64,000 nt of DNA from Planktothrix paucivesiculata PCC 9631. Lineage in GTDB: Bacteria > Cyanobacteriota > Cyanobacteriia > Cyanobacteriales > Microcoleaceae. The notes below the pieces were generated by a model, which saw nothing but the letters and a program-made list of their open reading frames with translations, made no database searches and had not been told where the DNA came from. Location: assembly GCF_900009265.2 (NCBI RefSeq), contig NZ_LR735026.1, positions 432,070 through 496,069 of the forward strand, in the 5' to 3' direction. Of the stretch, positions 9,170 through 18,852 are shown in pieces (the first letter of the stretch is position 1; each line of letters begins with the position of its first letter). A program made the position numbers and the translations under genes.

Positions 9170-9205
9170 TGTTAAGAAGTTTAACATTTCTTAAAGTAAC
9201 TGACT

Positions 9206-9262
9206 ATCCCCCCTAGGAGCGGAATCTCCAAAGGCCAGACGCTATATTCCTAGGAGGGTAGC
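9206..9262. repeat. Inverted repeat CCCCTAGGA / TCCTAGGAGGG
   Basis: Arms around 9207-9220 (CCCCCCTAGGAGCGG) and 9247-9262 (ATTCCTAGGAGGGTAG) can pair over about 12 bases. It lies between the sigma leader and the Anbu promoter. It may be a regulator site or RNA hairpin. Confidence 0.45.
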
Positions 9263-9330
9263 CTGTAACAGTTTTTTTGATTGCATCACACAAAACAAAA
9301 TCTTCATGTTCCCTTAACAGTTGATATCGG

Positions 9331-9360
9331 TTGACAGGTTCCGTCCCAGAAGTCTATGCT
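9331..9360 (+). promoter_or_regulatory. Sigma-70 type promoter for the Anbu-type gene
   Basis: Consensus -35 TTGACA (9331-9336), an 18-base spacer and -10 TATGCT (9355-9360), 42 bases before the ATG at 9402. Confidence 0.6.
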
Positions 9361-9401
9361 CTAAGGTTTGGCAGTCTGCTGATTTTGTTTAAACTTCATT
9401 T

Positions 9402-10169
9402 ATGACTTATTGTTTAGGAATTATTACGGATACGGGCTTTGTGATGGCTTCGGACTCCCGCACGAATGCTGGGGTTGATCATATTTCTACCTATCGAAAA
9501 TTATTTGATTTCTCTAAACCGGGCGATCGCGTTATCCTATTATGTACTGCCGGAAATCTTTCCGTTACCCAGGGGATTGTCAGCGAATTAGATCGGGATA
9601 TTAAAAGTCAGGAAGATGTCAATTTACACAGTCTTCCCTCCATGTATGAAGTGGCTCGATATATTGGGACAAAACTCAGAAAAGTTCAAGAAATTGATGA
9701 GCATTGGCTGAAAAAAGACGGGATTGAACCGAAATGCTCCATGCTATTAAGCGGTCAAATCCAAGGACAAGAACCTTGTCTATTTTTGATTTACAGCCAA
9801 GGTAATTTTATTCATGCCACCAAAGAAACACCTTTTTTACAAATCGGAGAAACCAAATATGGTAAACCTATTTTAGATCGCACCCTCAGTTTCCAAACCC
9901 ATTTAGAAGCGGCGGCTAAATGTGCCTTACTTTCGATTGATTCTACGATGAAATCTAATATTTCTGTGGGGCCACCGATTAATTTAGTTTTGTATGAAAA
10001 AGATAGTTTAGAAATCAAAAATTTTCTGAAACTGCGTTTAGGTGATCCCTATTTAGCCAAAATCCGTAAGGTTTGGGAAGAATGTCTCAAACAAGGATTT
10101 AATGAAATTCCCGATATCGATTGGCAACATCGAGGTAGTGATTTCTCGGAAGATGTTTTAATTGATTAG
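9402..10169 (+). CDS. Anbu-type proteasome-like Ntn-hydrolase
   Basis: Proteasome-type protein of 255 aa related to Anbu (ancestral beta subunit, COG3484). After Met removal the N-terminal residue would be Thr, the nucleophile of Ntn proteases. The Asp of ASDSRT (D18) and a Lys in TYRKLF (K33) match the usual catalytic Asp and Lys. The stretch LLCTAGNLSVTQGI fits the family core. Anbu proteins form helical or ring-like oligomers and their substrates are largely unknown. In proteobacteria the gene sits with alpha-E, transglutaminase and ATP-grasp genes. Here it stands without them, next to a dehydrogenase gene. It has its own promoter. Confidence 0.88.
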   Translation: MTYCLGIITDTGFVMASDSRTNAGVDHISTYRKLFDFSKPGDRVILLCTAGNLSVTQGIVSELDRDIKSQEDVNLHSLPSMYEVARYIGTKLRKVQEIDEHWLKKDGIEPKCSMLLSGQIQGQEPCLFLIYSQGNFIHATKETPFLQIGETKYGKPILDRTLSFQTHLEAAAKCALLSIDSTMKSNISVGPPINLVLYEKDSLEIKNFLKLRLGDPYLAKIRKVWEECLKQGFNEIPDIDWQHRGSDFSEDVLID

Positions 10170-10217
10170 CTAATCGTATTCTTTGAATTGTAGCCCTATT
10201 ATTCTATCGCAGTTAAC

Positions 10218-11078
10218 ATGAAAATTGGAGTCATTGGAACCGGGTTAATGGGATTACCCATAGCCCTAAGAATTCTGGAAATGGGATTTAAAGTGATGGT
10301 TTATAACCGCACAACCTCTAAAGTCGAACCACTAAGAGAAGCTGGAGCAACAGTAGCAGGAACTCCCCAAGGTTTAATCGCTGCTAGTGATTGTATTCTG
10401 TTAATGTTAACCAATCAAGAGGCGATTGAGTCGGTATTATTCCGGGCGGAATTTCAATCGATTTTATCTGGAAAAACAATTATTTCTATCGGAACAATTT
10501 CCCCAACGGAAAGTAAAAATATCCAAAAAGAAATACTTAAAGCTGGGGGAAACTATTTAGAAGCACCCGTTTTAGGAAGTATTCCCGAAGCCAAATCCGG
10601 GACACTACAAATTATGGTGGGTTCCACCGAAGCCCAGTTTAAACAGTGGTTTCATGTCTTACAACCATTAGGAGAACCCAAATATATTGGGGAAGTTGGA
10701 AGTGCATCAGCCTTAAAATTAGCCTTAAATCAGTTAATTGCTTCCCTCACAACCGCTTTCGCCCTGAGTTTGAATTTTGTTCAAGGTCAAGGAGTTGATA
10801 TCGACCTGTTTATGGAGATTTTACGCAAGAGTGCCTTATATGCTCCTACTTTTGATAAAAAATTACAACGGATGTTAGAAGAAAATTATCAAAACCCTAA
10901 TTTTCCTACCAAACATTTATTAAAAGACACGAATTTATTTTTAAAAGAAGCTGCCACCATGGGGTTAAATGCCAGTTCTTTAGAAGGGGTGAGAGGCATA
11001 TTAGAAAAAACTCAAAAACTGGGAAAATCAGAGGACGATTATTCCGCCTTATTTACTGCGATTAAAAAGGAGAGTTAG
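10218..11078 (+). CDS. NAD(P)-dependent beta-hydroxyacid dehydrogenase (3-hydroxyisobutyrate dehydrogenase family)
   Basis: Soluble oxidoreductase of 286 aa with an N-terminal Rossmann motif GVIGTGLMG (Gly7, Gly9, Gly12) and the sheet-end stretch VMVYNRTTSK. Substrate-site motif EAPVLGSIPEAKSGTLQIM and catalytic-lysine region SALKLALNQL fit the 6-phosphogluconate/3-hydroxyisobutyrate dehydrogenase superfamily. Possible roles include glyoxylate/succinic semialdehyde reduction, but the substrate is not fixed by the sequence. It starts 48 bases after the Anbu gene, so they may share a transcript. Confidence 0.85.
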   Translation: MKIGVIGTGLMGLPIALRILEMGFKVMVYNRTTSKVEPLREAGATVAGTPQGLIAASDCILLMLTNQEAIESVLFRAEFQSILSGKTIISIGTISPTESKNIQKEILKAGGNYLEAPVLGSIPEAKSGTLQIMVGSTEAQFKQWFHVLQPLGEPKYIGEVGSASALKLALNQLIASLTTAFALSLNFVQGQGVDIDLFMEILRKSALYAPTFDKKLQRMLEENYQNPNFPTKHLLKDTNLFLKEAATMGLNASSLEGVRGILEKTQKLGKSEDDYSALFTAIKKES

Positions 11079-11132
11079 ATTCCAAAACTATAGCGCTAGG
11101 GAACAGGGAATAGGCAATGAGTTTGCACAGAT

Positions 11133-11232
11133 AGGACTTACGCAGAAACCGGGTTTCTGAACGATAAATGTTGATTTTATCCGCAAAATCAGGGCCAGAA
11201 ACCCGGTTTCTTTGGTCTTGTGCGGAAGTCCT
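11133..11232. mobile_element. 100-bp MITE with AGGACTTACGCA termini
   Basis: Starts AGGACTTACGCA and ends TGCGGAAGTCCT, its inverse with one mismatch. Inside are two inner arms, AGAAACCGGGTTTCTG (from 11145) and CAGAAACCCGGTTTCTT. It is non-coding and lies between a convergent gene pair. The same termini occur at 63884-63973 and on the decayed element at 59436-60695. Confidence 0.75.
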
Positions 11233-11242
11233 GACAGATTTA

Positions 11243-11295
11243 GTAGAGACGTGCGGTGAGCACAGCGATGCCGTAGGCTATTGGCGCGTCTCTAC
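11243..11295. repeat. GTAGAGAC...GTCTCTAC hairpin repeat
   Basis: Arms GTAGAGACGTGC and GCGCGTCTCTAC flank a short core. A related, shorter copy is at 59396-59425. It lies directly after the MITE between convergent genes, so it could also help end transcripts. Confidence 0.6.
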
Positions 11296-11358
11296 AACTG
11301 TAATGCGTAGCGCTATTGGGCGCGCCGTCCCCCCAAAGGAAAATCAAGCTATAGTTTT

Positions 11359-12711
11359 CTATTCCCCTTTTTTCATCATTTTTTCCACAAAATTGGTATA
11401 AATTTCTCCTCGAAGAAATTCGGGATTTTCTAATATTTTTTGATGAAATCCGATAGTCGTCGGAACTCCGGTAATTGCAAATTCCCGTAAAGCTCGTTTC
11501 ATTCTTAAAATTGCCGTCGGACGGTCTGGCCCCCAAACAATTAACTTGCCAATTAAAGAATCATAATAGGGAGGAATTTCATAATCCGTATAAACATGGG
11601 AATCAATTCTCACCCCATTTCCCCCCGGCGGTAAATAACCACTAATTCGTCCAGGGTGGGGGCGGAAATTGTACTCAGGATCTTCGGCGTTAATCCGACA
11701 TTCGATGGAATGACCGCGCAAAATTACTTGATTTTGAGTTAATAATAACTTTTCCCCTTGGGCGATGCGAATTTGTTCAGCAATTAAATCTAATCCAGTG
11801 ATCATTTCCGTAACCGGATGTTCCACTTGAATTCGGGTATTCATTTCCATAAAATAGAAATTGCCCGACTGATCAACTAGAAATTCAACCGTTCCCGCCC
11901 CGGTATAATTAATCGATTTAGCCGCTTTTACCGCCGCCGTTCCCATCTTTTGACGCAGTTTAGGAGTAATAAAAGAACTCGGTGCTTCTTCTAATAGTTT
12001 TTGGTGGCGTCTTTGAATCGAACAATCCCTTTCTCCCAAGTAAATTACATTGCCATAATTATCAGCTAAAATCTGAATTTCAATATGGCGAGGACGTTCA
12101 ATAAATTTCTCTAAATAAACCCCCGGATTGCCAAAGGCGGCTTCCGCTTCCCCCTGGGCGGCGGCAAAGAGTTTGGGGAGTTCCGAATCTTCCCTAACTA
12201 ACCGCATTCCCCGACCTCCCCCCCCGGCGGTAGCCTTAATAATCACCGGATAACCGATTTTGCGGGCCAGTTGTAGGGCTTCTTTATCATCACTCAGGAG
12301 TCCATCACTGCCCGGGACGGTGGGAACTCCGACCCGTTGCATGGTTTCCTTGGCCGTTGATTTGTCTCCCATTGACCGCATAGCGTGGGGTGTGGGGCCA
12401 ATAAAAGCAATATCATGATCGGCACAAATTTCGGCAAATCGGGCGTTTTCGGCTAAAAATCCATAGCCGGGATGAATGGCCGTGGCGTTACGAGTCAGGG
12501 CGGCGGCGATAATATTGGGAATATTCAAATAACTTTTACTACTGCTGGGTTCCCCGATACAAACGGCTTCATCGGCCAGTTGGACATGAAGGGCGTGGCG
12601 ATCAACCGTTGAATGAACAGCAACCGTCGCAATACCCATTTCCTCGCAGGTGCGAAGAATCCGTAAAGCTATTTCCCCTCGATTGGCAATTAATATTTTT
12701 GAGAATCGCAT
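11359..12711 (-). CDS. accC: Acetyl-CoA carboxylase, biotin carboxylase subunit
   Basis: ATP-grasp enzyme of 450 aa that carboxylates biotin on AccB with bicarbonate and ATP, the first step of fatty acid synthesis. Visible signatures: N-terminal [16 protein letters not shown], glycine-rich ATP loop [25 protein letters not shown], catalytic region [15 protein letters not shown] and the C-terminal RMKRALREF. Length matches the family. It lies downstream of ileS on the same strand, separated by a palindromic repeat, so it may not share the transcript. Confidence 0.96.
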   Translation of the reverse strand: MRFSKILIANRGEIALRILRTCEEMGIATVAVHSTVDRHALHVQLADEAVCIGEPSSSKSYLNIPNIIAAALTRNATAIHPGYGFLAENARFAEICADHDIAFIGPTPHAMRSMGDKSTAKETMQRVGVPTVPGSDGLLSDDKEALQLARKIGYPVIIKATAGGGGRGMRLVREDSELPKLFAAAQGEAEAAFGNPGVYLEKFIERPRHIEIQILADNYGNVIYLGERDCSIQRRHQKLLEEAPSSFITPKLRQKMGTAAVKAAKSINYTGAGTVEFLVDQSGNFYFMEMNTRIQVEHPVTEMITGLDLIAEQIRIAQGEKLLLTQNQVILRGHSIECRINAEDPEYNFRPHPGRISGYLPPGGNGVRIDSHVYTDYEIPPYYDSLIGKLIVWGPDRPTAILRMKRALREFAITGVPTTIGFHQKILENPEFLRGEIYTNFVEKMMKKGE

Positions 12712-12747
12712 CTTTAATATCAGAAAACAAGATTTATCAACCGCTTT

Positions 12748-12805
12748 GTAGTAAGCCCTAAAGGGCTTAGTCTTCTGGGGAAGAAAGCCCTTTAGGGCTT
12801 ACTAC
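12748..12805. repeat. AAGCCCTAAAGGGCTT palindromic repeat
   Basis: Perfect outer arms GTAGTAAGCCC / GGGCTTACTAC; each arm also contains the self-complementary AAGCCCTAAAGGGCTT or AAGCCCTTTAGGGCTT. It lies between ileS and accC and is probably a small mobile or terminator-like repeat. Confidence 0.7.
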
Positions 12806-12819
12806 TTTTAGAAATAGTT

Positions 12820-15711
12820 TTAAAAGGTTCCTGCTAACGCCTCTACACACCGTTCACAAATGGTAGGATCTTCTTTTGATTCCCCAACATGGACGGAATA
12901 ATTCCAACAGCGATCGCATTTTTCCCCATCTGCTTTTACCACACCAATTCCCAAATCTTCAAACTGTTGATTATAGGGTAAACCGTTTAAAGGTTCAGGA
13001 GTATCTAATAGTTCAACCTGGGAACAAATCAAGAGATAACGTAATTCATCAACCCCATTATTATCTTTTAATTCGGTGGTTTTGGGGTTCATTTGTTGCA
13101 TCTGTTGACGCAAATCCTCATCCGCCACATATAACAAGACTTTGGCTTCTAAAGATGCACCAATAATTTTGTCCTGACGGGCTTTTTCCAAGACAACATT
13201 AACATCACTTCTAATTTGTCGTAACTGTTGCCATAACGTCCCTAATTCTGGCTTTTCCCAGTGTTTTTCTAATGTCACCCAACCCGCTTCAAATACCGAA
13301 GTCTGGGGGGGAGAATAGGGAATATTTTGCCAAATATCTTCGGCTGTATGGCATAATACGGGGGCGATCGCCTTCGCTAAATTTTCTAACGCTACCGCTA
13401 AAACCGTTTGACAACTACGACGCCGAAACCCATCAGCCCCACTAATATATAACCGATCTTTGGCAATATCTAAATAGAAATTAGACAAATCCACCACACA
13501 GAAATTCTGAATTACCTGGAAAAATCGGAAGAATTGATAACTTTCAAAGGATTCTGTTACCTCAGTAAAAACCTCCGTAATCCGGTGTAACATATATTGG
13601 TCTAATTCCGGTAATTCCTCGTATTTAACCGTATCTTTTATCGGATCAAAATCATGCAAATTTCCCAATAAAAATCGGGCGGTATTTCTAATTTTGCGGT
13701 AAACATCTGCCATCTGTTTGAGGATATTTTTCCCCAGAGGAACATCCGAAGAATAATCTACCGAGGACACCCACAGCCGCAGAATATCAGCCCCATAGGG
13801 TGGTTCTTGCTGTTGATTTTTCCCCCCTTCAATCACAATTGCAGGATCAACTACATTTCCTATGGATTTACTCATTTTCATCCCCTTTTCATCAAGGACA
13901 AATCCATGGGTTAATACGGTTTTATAGGGAGCGTGACCATAGTTAGCTACACTGGTTAATAAACTTGATTGAAACCAGCCCCGATGTTGATCAGAACCTT
14001 CTAAATACATATCCGCCGGATAGCGTAATTCGGGGCGTTGATTCGCCACCGCCGCCCAGGAAGACCCCGAATCAAACCACACATCCATGGTATCGGTTCC
14101 CTTACGGTAATTCTTGCCATTATTATGATATTCTGGAGGTAATAATTCCTCAATTGATAACTCCCACCAAGCATCGGAACCCTTTTCAGCAATAATAGTT
14201 TGAACGTGATTAATTGTGCTTTCATTTAATAGGGGTTCGTTGGTTTCTTCATCATAAAAAACCGGAATGGGAACCCCCCAACTCCGTTGTCGAGAAATAC
14301 ACCAATCACTGCGATCAACTACCATGGAAGTAATCCGATTTTCCCCTTGGGCGGGAATCCATTTGACCTCAGAAATTGCTTTTAAAGCCGCATCTCGGAA
14401 CCCTTTAACCGAGGCAAACCATTGTTCTGTAGCCCGAAAAATTGTGGGTTTTTTCGTGCGCCAATCGTAGGGATATTTATGTTGATAGGGTTCTTCTTTT
14501 AATAGGGAATTAACTTCTGTTAAAGCCTGAATAATTGCCCCATTTCCCTCACCTAAAACATTTAATCCTTCAAATTTTCCCGCTTCATCGGTAAAGTTTC
14601 CTTGATCATCCACGGGGGATAAAATCGGTAAACCATATTTTTGACCCACAATATAGTCTTCTTGACCATGACCGGGGGCGGTATGAACTAATCCCGTACC
14701 GGATTCGGTGGTAATATAATCTCCCCCAATAACTATCGGACTTTTCCGATTAAATAGGGGATGTTTATAGGTAGAATTTTCTAAATCCTTACCTGTAAAA
14801 GTGGCTTTAACTGTTAAGGAATAACCCAAGGTTGCTGATAATTGTTCAGCTAAATCCGTCGCCACAATTAAATACTTAAACGCCGGGGGTTTTTCACTTT
14901 CCCCCACTTCCACAACGGCATAATTTAAAACGGGGTTAACTGCAACGGCTAAATTACCTGGAATTGTCCAGGGGGTTGTTGTCCAAATTGCTACCCCTAA
15001 TTCCGATAGAAAGGGCGCTAATAATTCCCGCAAAGGTTCAGATACTGTTAATAGTTTAAAGGCGGCAAATAAACTGCGGGAAATGTGACCTTCAGGATAT
15101 TCTAATTCCGCTTCAGCTAAGGCGGTTTTAGAACTGGGACTCCAGTGCACGGGTTTATGTCCTCGGTAAATATATCCCTCTAAAACCATCTTGCCAAATA
15201 CACCAATTTGGGCGGCTTCATATTCGGGTTTTAAGGTTAAATAGGGGTGTTCCCAGTCGCCCCAAACCCCATACCGTTTGAAACTGGTTTTCTGTTGTTC
15301 AACGGCTTGTAAGGCGAAATCCCTGGCTTTGTGACGCAAAGTTAAGGGGGTTAATTGTTCCCTTTCCCCGGCTTTCATGTTTTGTAAAACTTTCAATTCA
15401 ATGGGTAAACCGTGACAGTCCCACCCCGGAACATAACGAACTTTACGACCCTGTAAAATTTGATAGCGATTAATAATATCTTTAAGAATTTTATTTAGAG
15501 CATGACCAATATGCAGCGTCCCGTTCGCATAGGGGGGGCCATCATGTAAAATAAATAATTCGCCGGGGTTATTTTGTGATAGGCGTTGATAAATTTCCTG
15601 TTCAGCCCAAAAGGCTTGGATTTCCGGTTCTCGCTTCACGGCGTTTGCCCGCATATCAAATTTTGTTTGGGGCAAGTTGACGCTATCTTTATAGGATTTG
15701 GCTTCTGTCAC
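12820..15711 (-). CDS. ileS: Isoleucyl-tRNA synthetase
   Basis: Class I aminoacyl-tRNA synthetase that charges tRNA-Ile and edits valine. HIGH motif (PYANGTLHIGHALNK), KMSKS motif (EKGMKMSKSIGNVV), the CP1 editing domain and a C-terminal zinc site (CDRCWNYS, CERC) are all present. The chosen start is GTG at 15711, giving 963 aa and the usual cyanobacterial beginning (TEAKSYKDSVNLPQTKFDMR), with AGGA at 15719-15722 seven bases upstream. The longer frame to a TTG at 15786 adds residues encoded by an intergenic repeat copy and is unlikely to be translated. Confidence 0.95.
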   Translation of the reverse strand: MTEAKSYKDSVNLPQTKFDMRANAVKREPEIQAFWAEQEIYQRLSQNNPGELFILHDGPPYANGTLHIGHALNKILKDIINRYQILQGRKVRYVPGWDCHGLPIELKVLQNMKAGEREQLTPLTLRHKARDFALQAVEQQKTSFKRYGVWGDWEHPYLTLKPEYEAAQIGVFGKMVLEGYIYRGHKPVHWSPSSKTALAEAELEYPEGHISRSLFAAFKLLTVSEPLRELLAPFLSELGVAIWTTTPWTIPGNLAVAVNPVLNYAVVEVGESEKPPAFKYLIVATDLAEQLSATLGYSLTVKATFTGKDLENSTYKHPLFNRKSPIVIGGDYITTESGTGLVHTAPGHGQEDYIVGQKYGLPILSPVDDQGNFTDEAGKFEGLNVLGEGNGAIIQALTEVNSLLKEEPYQHKYPYDWRTKKPTIFRATEQWFASVKGFRDAALKAISEVKWIPAQGENRITSMVVDRSDWCISRQRSWGVPIPVFYDEETNEPLLNESTINHVQTIIAEKGSDAWWELSIEELLPPEYHNNGKNYRKGTDTMDVWFDSGSSWAAVANQRPELRYPADMYLEGSDQHRGWFQSSLLTSVANYGHAPYKTVLTHGFVLDEKGMKMSKSIGNVVDPAIVIEGGKNQQQEPPYGADILRLWVSSVDYSSDVPLGKNILKQMADVYRKIRNTARFLLGNLHDFDPIKDTVKYEELPELDQYMLHRITEVFTEVTESFESYQFFRFFQVIQNFCVVDLSNFYLDIAKDRLYISGADGFRRRSCQTVLAVALENLAKAIAPVLCHTAEDIWQNIPYSPPQTSVFEAGWVTLEKHWEKPELGTLWQQLRQIRSDVNVVLEKARQDKIIGASLEAKVLLYVADEDLRQQMQQMNPKTTELKDNNGVDELRYLLICSQVELLDTPEPLNGLPYNQQFEDLGIGVVKADGEKCDRCWNYSVHVGESKEDPTICERCVEALAGTF

Positions 15712-15760
15712 AACAGTATCCTGAATGATTCTTGTTAATTGATTTGTATTGTATCCTAAC

Positions 15761-15837
15761 ATCGTAGTGAGCCCTTCAGGGCTCAATTATTGATCTCAAG
15801 TAGTAAATCGTAGTGAGCCCTTCAGGGCTCAATTATT
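15761..15837. repeat. Two tandem 31-bp copies of a GAGCCCTTCAGGGCTC hairpin repeat
   Basis: Identical 31-bp units at 15761-15791 and 15807-15837 (46-bp spacing), each with the palindrome GAGCCCTTCAGGGCTC. They lie between clpC and ileS, upstream of the ileS start. Confidence 0.8.
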
Positions 15838-15866
15838 CATCTTCAACCAGGACAGTGAACTTGATC

Positions 15867-15899
15867 TAAAAAACCCGCCCTACCGGAGTAAGACGGGTT
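15867..15899 (-). terminator. Rho-independent terminator of clpC
   Basis: On the minus strand AACCCG pairs with CGGGTT across a 19-base inner region and is followed by TTTTTT. It starts 19 bases after the clpC stop codon. Confidence 0.7.
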
Positions 15900-15918
15900 G
15901 GATGAGAATTAAAGTTAA

Positions 15919-18396
15919 TTAGGAATGGGTAACGGCGTATTCATTCAGAGAATTCAGGGCATGATCTCCGGGTGAAATCGTGACTTTCCCCTGTTGATCC
16001 ACATCAATAAATGCTCGATCGCCATCCTTAATTGTTCCAGCTAATAAGGCTTCAGCTAAGGCATCTTCTAACAGATTCATTAAGGCCCGACGTAACGGTC
16101 TTGCCCCATATTTAGGATCAAAACCCACATTAACTAAATGATCTTTGAACCCTTCACTCACCGTTAAAGTAATATCCCTTTCCATTAACCTGGCCAGCAG
16201 ATCTCGGAGTAAGATTTCGGCAATTTGCTTAACTTCAGATTTCAGCAATTGACGGAAGACAATAATTTCATCCAAACGGTTAAGAAATTCCGGCCGAAAA
16301 TATTGTTTGAGTTCCTCATGGACTAAATTTTTAATCCGGTTATATTGCTGATCTGCTTCAGAAGCAGCACCCCATTCAAATCCTAAACCGCCGCCGCCTT
16401 TTTCAATTACCTTAGAACCCACGTTTGAGGTCATGATAATTAAGGTGTTTTTGAAACTGACCGTGCGACCTTTAGCATCGGTTAAACGTCCATCTTCTAA
16501 GATTTGTAATAACAAATTGAAGACATCGGGATGGGCTTTTTCAATTTCATCAAATAGCACCACCGTATAGGGACGACGACGGACGGCTTCAGTTAATTGC
16601 CCGCCTTCTTCATAGCCAACAAATCCTGGGGGAGAACCGATTAATTTAGACACCGTATGTCGTTCCATATATTCCGACATATCTAAACGAATCATCGCGT
16701 CTTCTGCCCCGAAGAAATAGGTCGCTAGGGCTTTAGTTAATTCGGTTTTTCCGACTCCCGTGGGGCCAGAAAAAATGAAACTGGCAATCGGGCGATCGGG
16801 ATTTTTTAATCCCACCCGGGCACGACGAATGGCGCGAGAAACGGCCCCTACCGCTTCATTTTGACCAATTAAACGTTCATGTAAGATATCTTCCAATTTC
16901 AATAATTTTACCGATTCTGATTCGGTTAATTTATTGACATTAATACCTGTCCATGCAGCTAAAATTTCGGCAATATCGTCTTCAGTAACAACTAAACCCG
17001 TACCCGCTATATTGGTTTTTTCAGTGGGGGTTTCTAGTTTATCTTTGATTTCCAATTCGCGATCGCGCAGTTGACTGGCTTGATCGAAATCTTGGAGTTT
17101 GACGGCTGTTTCTTTTTCGCCAATAACTTTAGTTAATTCCCGTTTTAACTCGCGTAATTCGGGGGGAACTTTGGAATTCATCACCCGGACTCGCGAACCC
17201 GCTTCATCAATTAAATCAATGGCTTTATCGGGTAAAAAGCGATCGCTAATATAGCGATCAGATAGGGTCGCCGCCGCGTATAATGCCTGATCGGAAATCG
17301 TTAATTGATGGTGTTGTTCATAAGCGCGACGCAAGCCGAACAGAATTTCCACGGTTTCTTCCACGGTGGGTTCGCCGACCATCACCGGTTGGAACCGCCG
17401 TTCCAGGGCCGCATCCCGTTCAATATATTTGCGGTATTCATCCAGGGTAGTCGCCCCTAAGCATTGCAACTCACCCCGGGCGAGGGAGGGTTTGAGCATA
17501 TTGGAGGCGTCCATAGTCCCTTCAATGGAACCTGCACCCACAATGGTATGCAGTTCATCGATGACTAAAATGATATTTCCGGCGGTACGAATTTCTTCGA
17601 CAATGGTTTTCAGCCGTTCTTCAAATTCCCCCCGGAAGCGGGTTCCAGAGATCAGGGTTCCCATGTTCAAGCTGATCACTTGCTTGTTTTCCAGGACATC
17701 GGGAACATCGTTATTGACAATGCGTTGGGCCAAGCCTTCCGCAATGGCGGTTTTTCCCACCCCGGGTTCACCCACCAACACGGGGTTATTTTTCGTGCGG
17801 CGTCCCAGAATTTGAATTACCCGCTCAATTTCCCGTTGACGACCGATCATCGGGTCAAGTTTGCCTTCGGCGGCCAGTTGGGTGAGGTTTGTGCCGAATT
17901 CGTCCAGGGTGGCGGTTTTGGTGGACTTGCTGCGACTTCCTCCCCCCGGGGCGACGGTGGCTTCTTCTCCCAGGGATCGAATTACCTCAGTCCGCACTTG
18001 AGAACGGTCAACCCCCAGATTTTCTAGGACTTTTGACGCTACCCCTTCGTTGTCTTGGAGTAATCCGAGTAAAATATGTTCGGGGCCGATATAGTTATTG
18101 CCCATTTGTCGCGCTTCTTTCATCGCGGTTTCAAAGATGCGTTTGGCCCTGGGGGTAAAGGGAATTTCCACGGGCAGGAAACCTGACCCACGACCAATAA
18201 TTGCCTCAACTTCTTTTTGGACTTCACGGAGGGCTAACCCTTGCGCCTTCAAGGTTTTGGCAGCAACACTGGTTCCTTCACTCATCAAGCCCACAAGAAT
18301 TTGTTCTGTTCCTACAAAGTTATGTCCCAGGCGTCGGGCTTCTTCCTGAGCTAACATCACCGCCTTAATTGCCTTATCCGAGAAGTATTCAAACAT
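15919..18396 (-). CDS. clpC: ATP-dependent Clp protease ATP-binding subunit ClpC
   Basis: HSP100 unfoldase of 825 aa that feeds proteins into ClpP/ClpR and is the main Clp chaperone of cyanobacteria and plastids. Domain order: two N-terminal Clp_N repeats (about 1-145), first AAA+ module with Walker [12 protein letters not shown]-like middle segment (about 420-455), second AAA+ module with GPTGVGKT, and a C-terminal D2-small domain. Sequence identity to ClpC is clear from [23 protein letters not shown] at 18396 with a GGGAG site before it. It ends in its own terminator. Confidence 0.97.
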   Translation of the reverse strand: MFEYFSDKAIKAVMLAQEEARRLGHNFVGTEQILVGLMSEGTSVAAKTLKAQGLALREVQKEVEAIIGRGSGFLPVEIPFTPRAKRIFETAMKEARQMGNNYIGPEHILLGLLQDNEGVASKVLENLGVDRSQVRTEVIRSLGEEATVAPGGGSRSKSTKTATLDEFGTNLTQLAAEGKLDPMIGRQREIERVIQILGRRTKNNPVLVGEPGVGKTAIAEGLAQRIVNNDVPDVLENKQVISLNMGTLISGTRFRGEFEERLKTIVEEIRTAGNIILVIDELHTIVGAGSIEGTMDASNMLKPSLARGELQCLGATTLDEYRKYIERDAALERRFQPVMVGEPTVEETVEILFGLRRAYEQHHQLTISDQALYAAATLSDRYISDRFLPDKAIDLIDEAGSRVRVMNSKVPPELRELKRELTKVIGEKETAVKLQDFDQASQLRDRELEIKDKLETPTEKTNIAGTGLVVTEDDIAEILAAWTGINVNKLTESESVKLLKLEDILHERLIGQNEAVGAVSRAIRRARVGLKNPDRPIASFIFSGPTGVGKTELTKALATYFFGAEDAMIRLDMSEYMERHTVSKLIGSPPGFVGYEEGGQLTEAVRRRPYTVVLFDEIEKAHPDVFNLLLQILEDGRLTDAKGRTVSFKNTLIIMTSNVGSKVIEKGGGGLGFEWGAASEADQQYNRIKNLVHEELKQYFRPEFLNRLDEIIVFRQLLKSEVKQIAEILLRDLLARLMERDITLTVSEGFKDHLVNVGFDPKYGARPLRRALMNLLEDALAEALLAGTIKDGDRAFIDVDQQGKVTISPGDHALNSLNEYAVTHS

Positions 18397-18565
18397 TTTT
18401 TATGCTCACTCCCTTATGACGTTTATTTTTATGGAGTTGTCATCCCTGGTGGGGGACGATGATAGGTTTTAATGTCCCGATGTAAATTTTTATTGAGATA
18501 CTACAACCTAATGTAACGTTATTGGGGTCAATGTGTAGTGGGGACACCCGTAATTTTAGAGGAGG

Positions 18566-18594
18566 TTGTCATTGCTCCCTCGGATCGATATAAT
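18566..18594 (+). promoter_or_regulatory. Consensus sigma-70 promoter, target unclear
   Basis: TTGTCA (18566-18571), exactly 17 bases, TATAAT (18589-18594). It reads rightward and the first gene in that direction begins about 250 bases later, so it drives either a long leader or an unannotated RNA. Confidence 0.5.
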
Positions 18595-18720
18595 GTCACG
18601 GACTTTGACCCGGGTAGGCCCTTGATTTTGATCCTCTCGGGCGGATATGTCCTAACGGATAGTTGGGCTAGTTTAGGGGCGGGTGAGCAATTATGCAATC
18701 GCTAACCTCATTTTAATTCT

Positions 18721-18750
18721 TTATTATTCTTTTTAGGTAGGGGAGGTAAA
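18721..18750. repeat. Left copy of 30-bp direct repeat
   Basis: Begins TTATTATTCTTTTTAGGTA and ends GGGAGGTAAA. It differs at one position from 21365-21394, where it lies in an MFS-transporter relic. In the matching frame it reads LLFFLGRGGK, also like an exporter tail. The copies bracket 2.6 kb holding the antitoxin-like and TOPRIM/AAA genes. Confidence 0.7.
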
Positions 18751-18852
18751 CTCAACCCTAGGATGAATTAGATTTTAATACATTTTTATAACGGATTTAG
18801 AGTTTCTATAAAAAAATATATAATAGACAATAACCCAATTCAAAAGCACTTT

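Larger units (their letters stand above)
8978..9330. other. Gene-free leader region upstream of the sigma gene
   Basis: Intergenic DNA between the divergent sigma gene and the Anbu-type gene. It holds a candidate minus-strand -10 box (9164-9169), a plus-strand terminator-like hairpin with T run (9083-9110) and a large inverted repeat (9206-9262). No convincing reading frame was seen. Confidence 0.6.
18397..18852. other. Gene-free region with an orphan consensus promoter
   Basis: 456 bases between divergent clpC and the antitoxin-like gene. It contains a plus-strand promoter (18566-18594) and the left copy of a 30-bp direct repeat (18721-18750). No open frame with protein-like features was seen. 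It might encode a small RNA starting near 18600. Confidence 0.5.
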
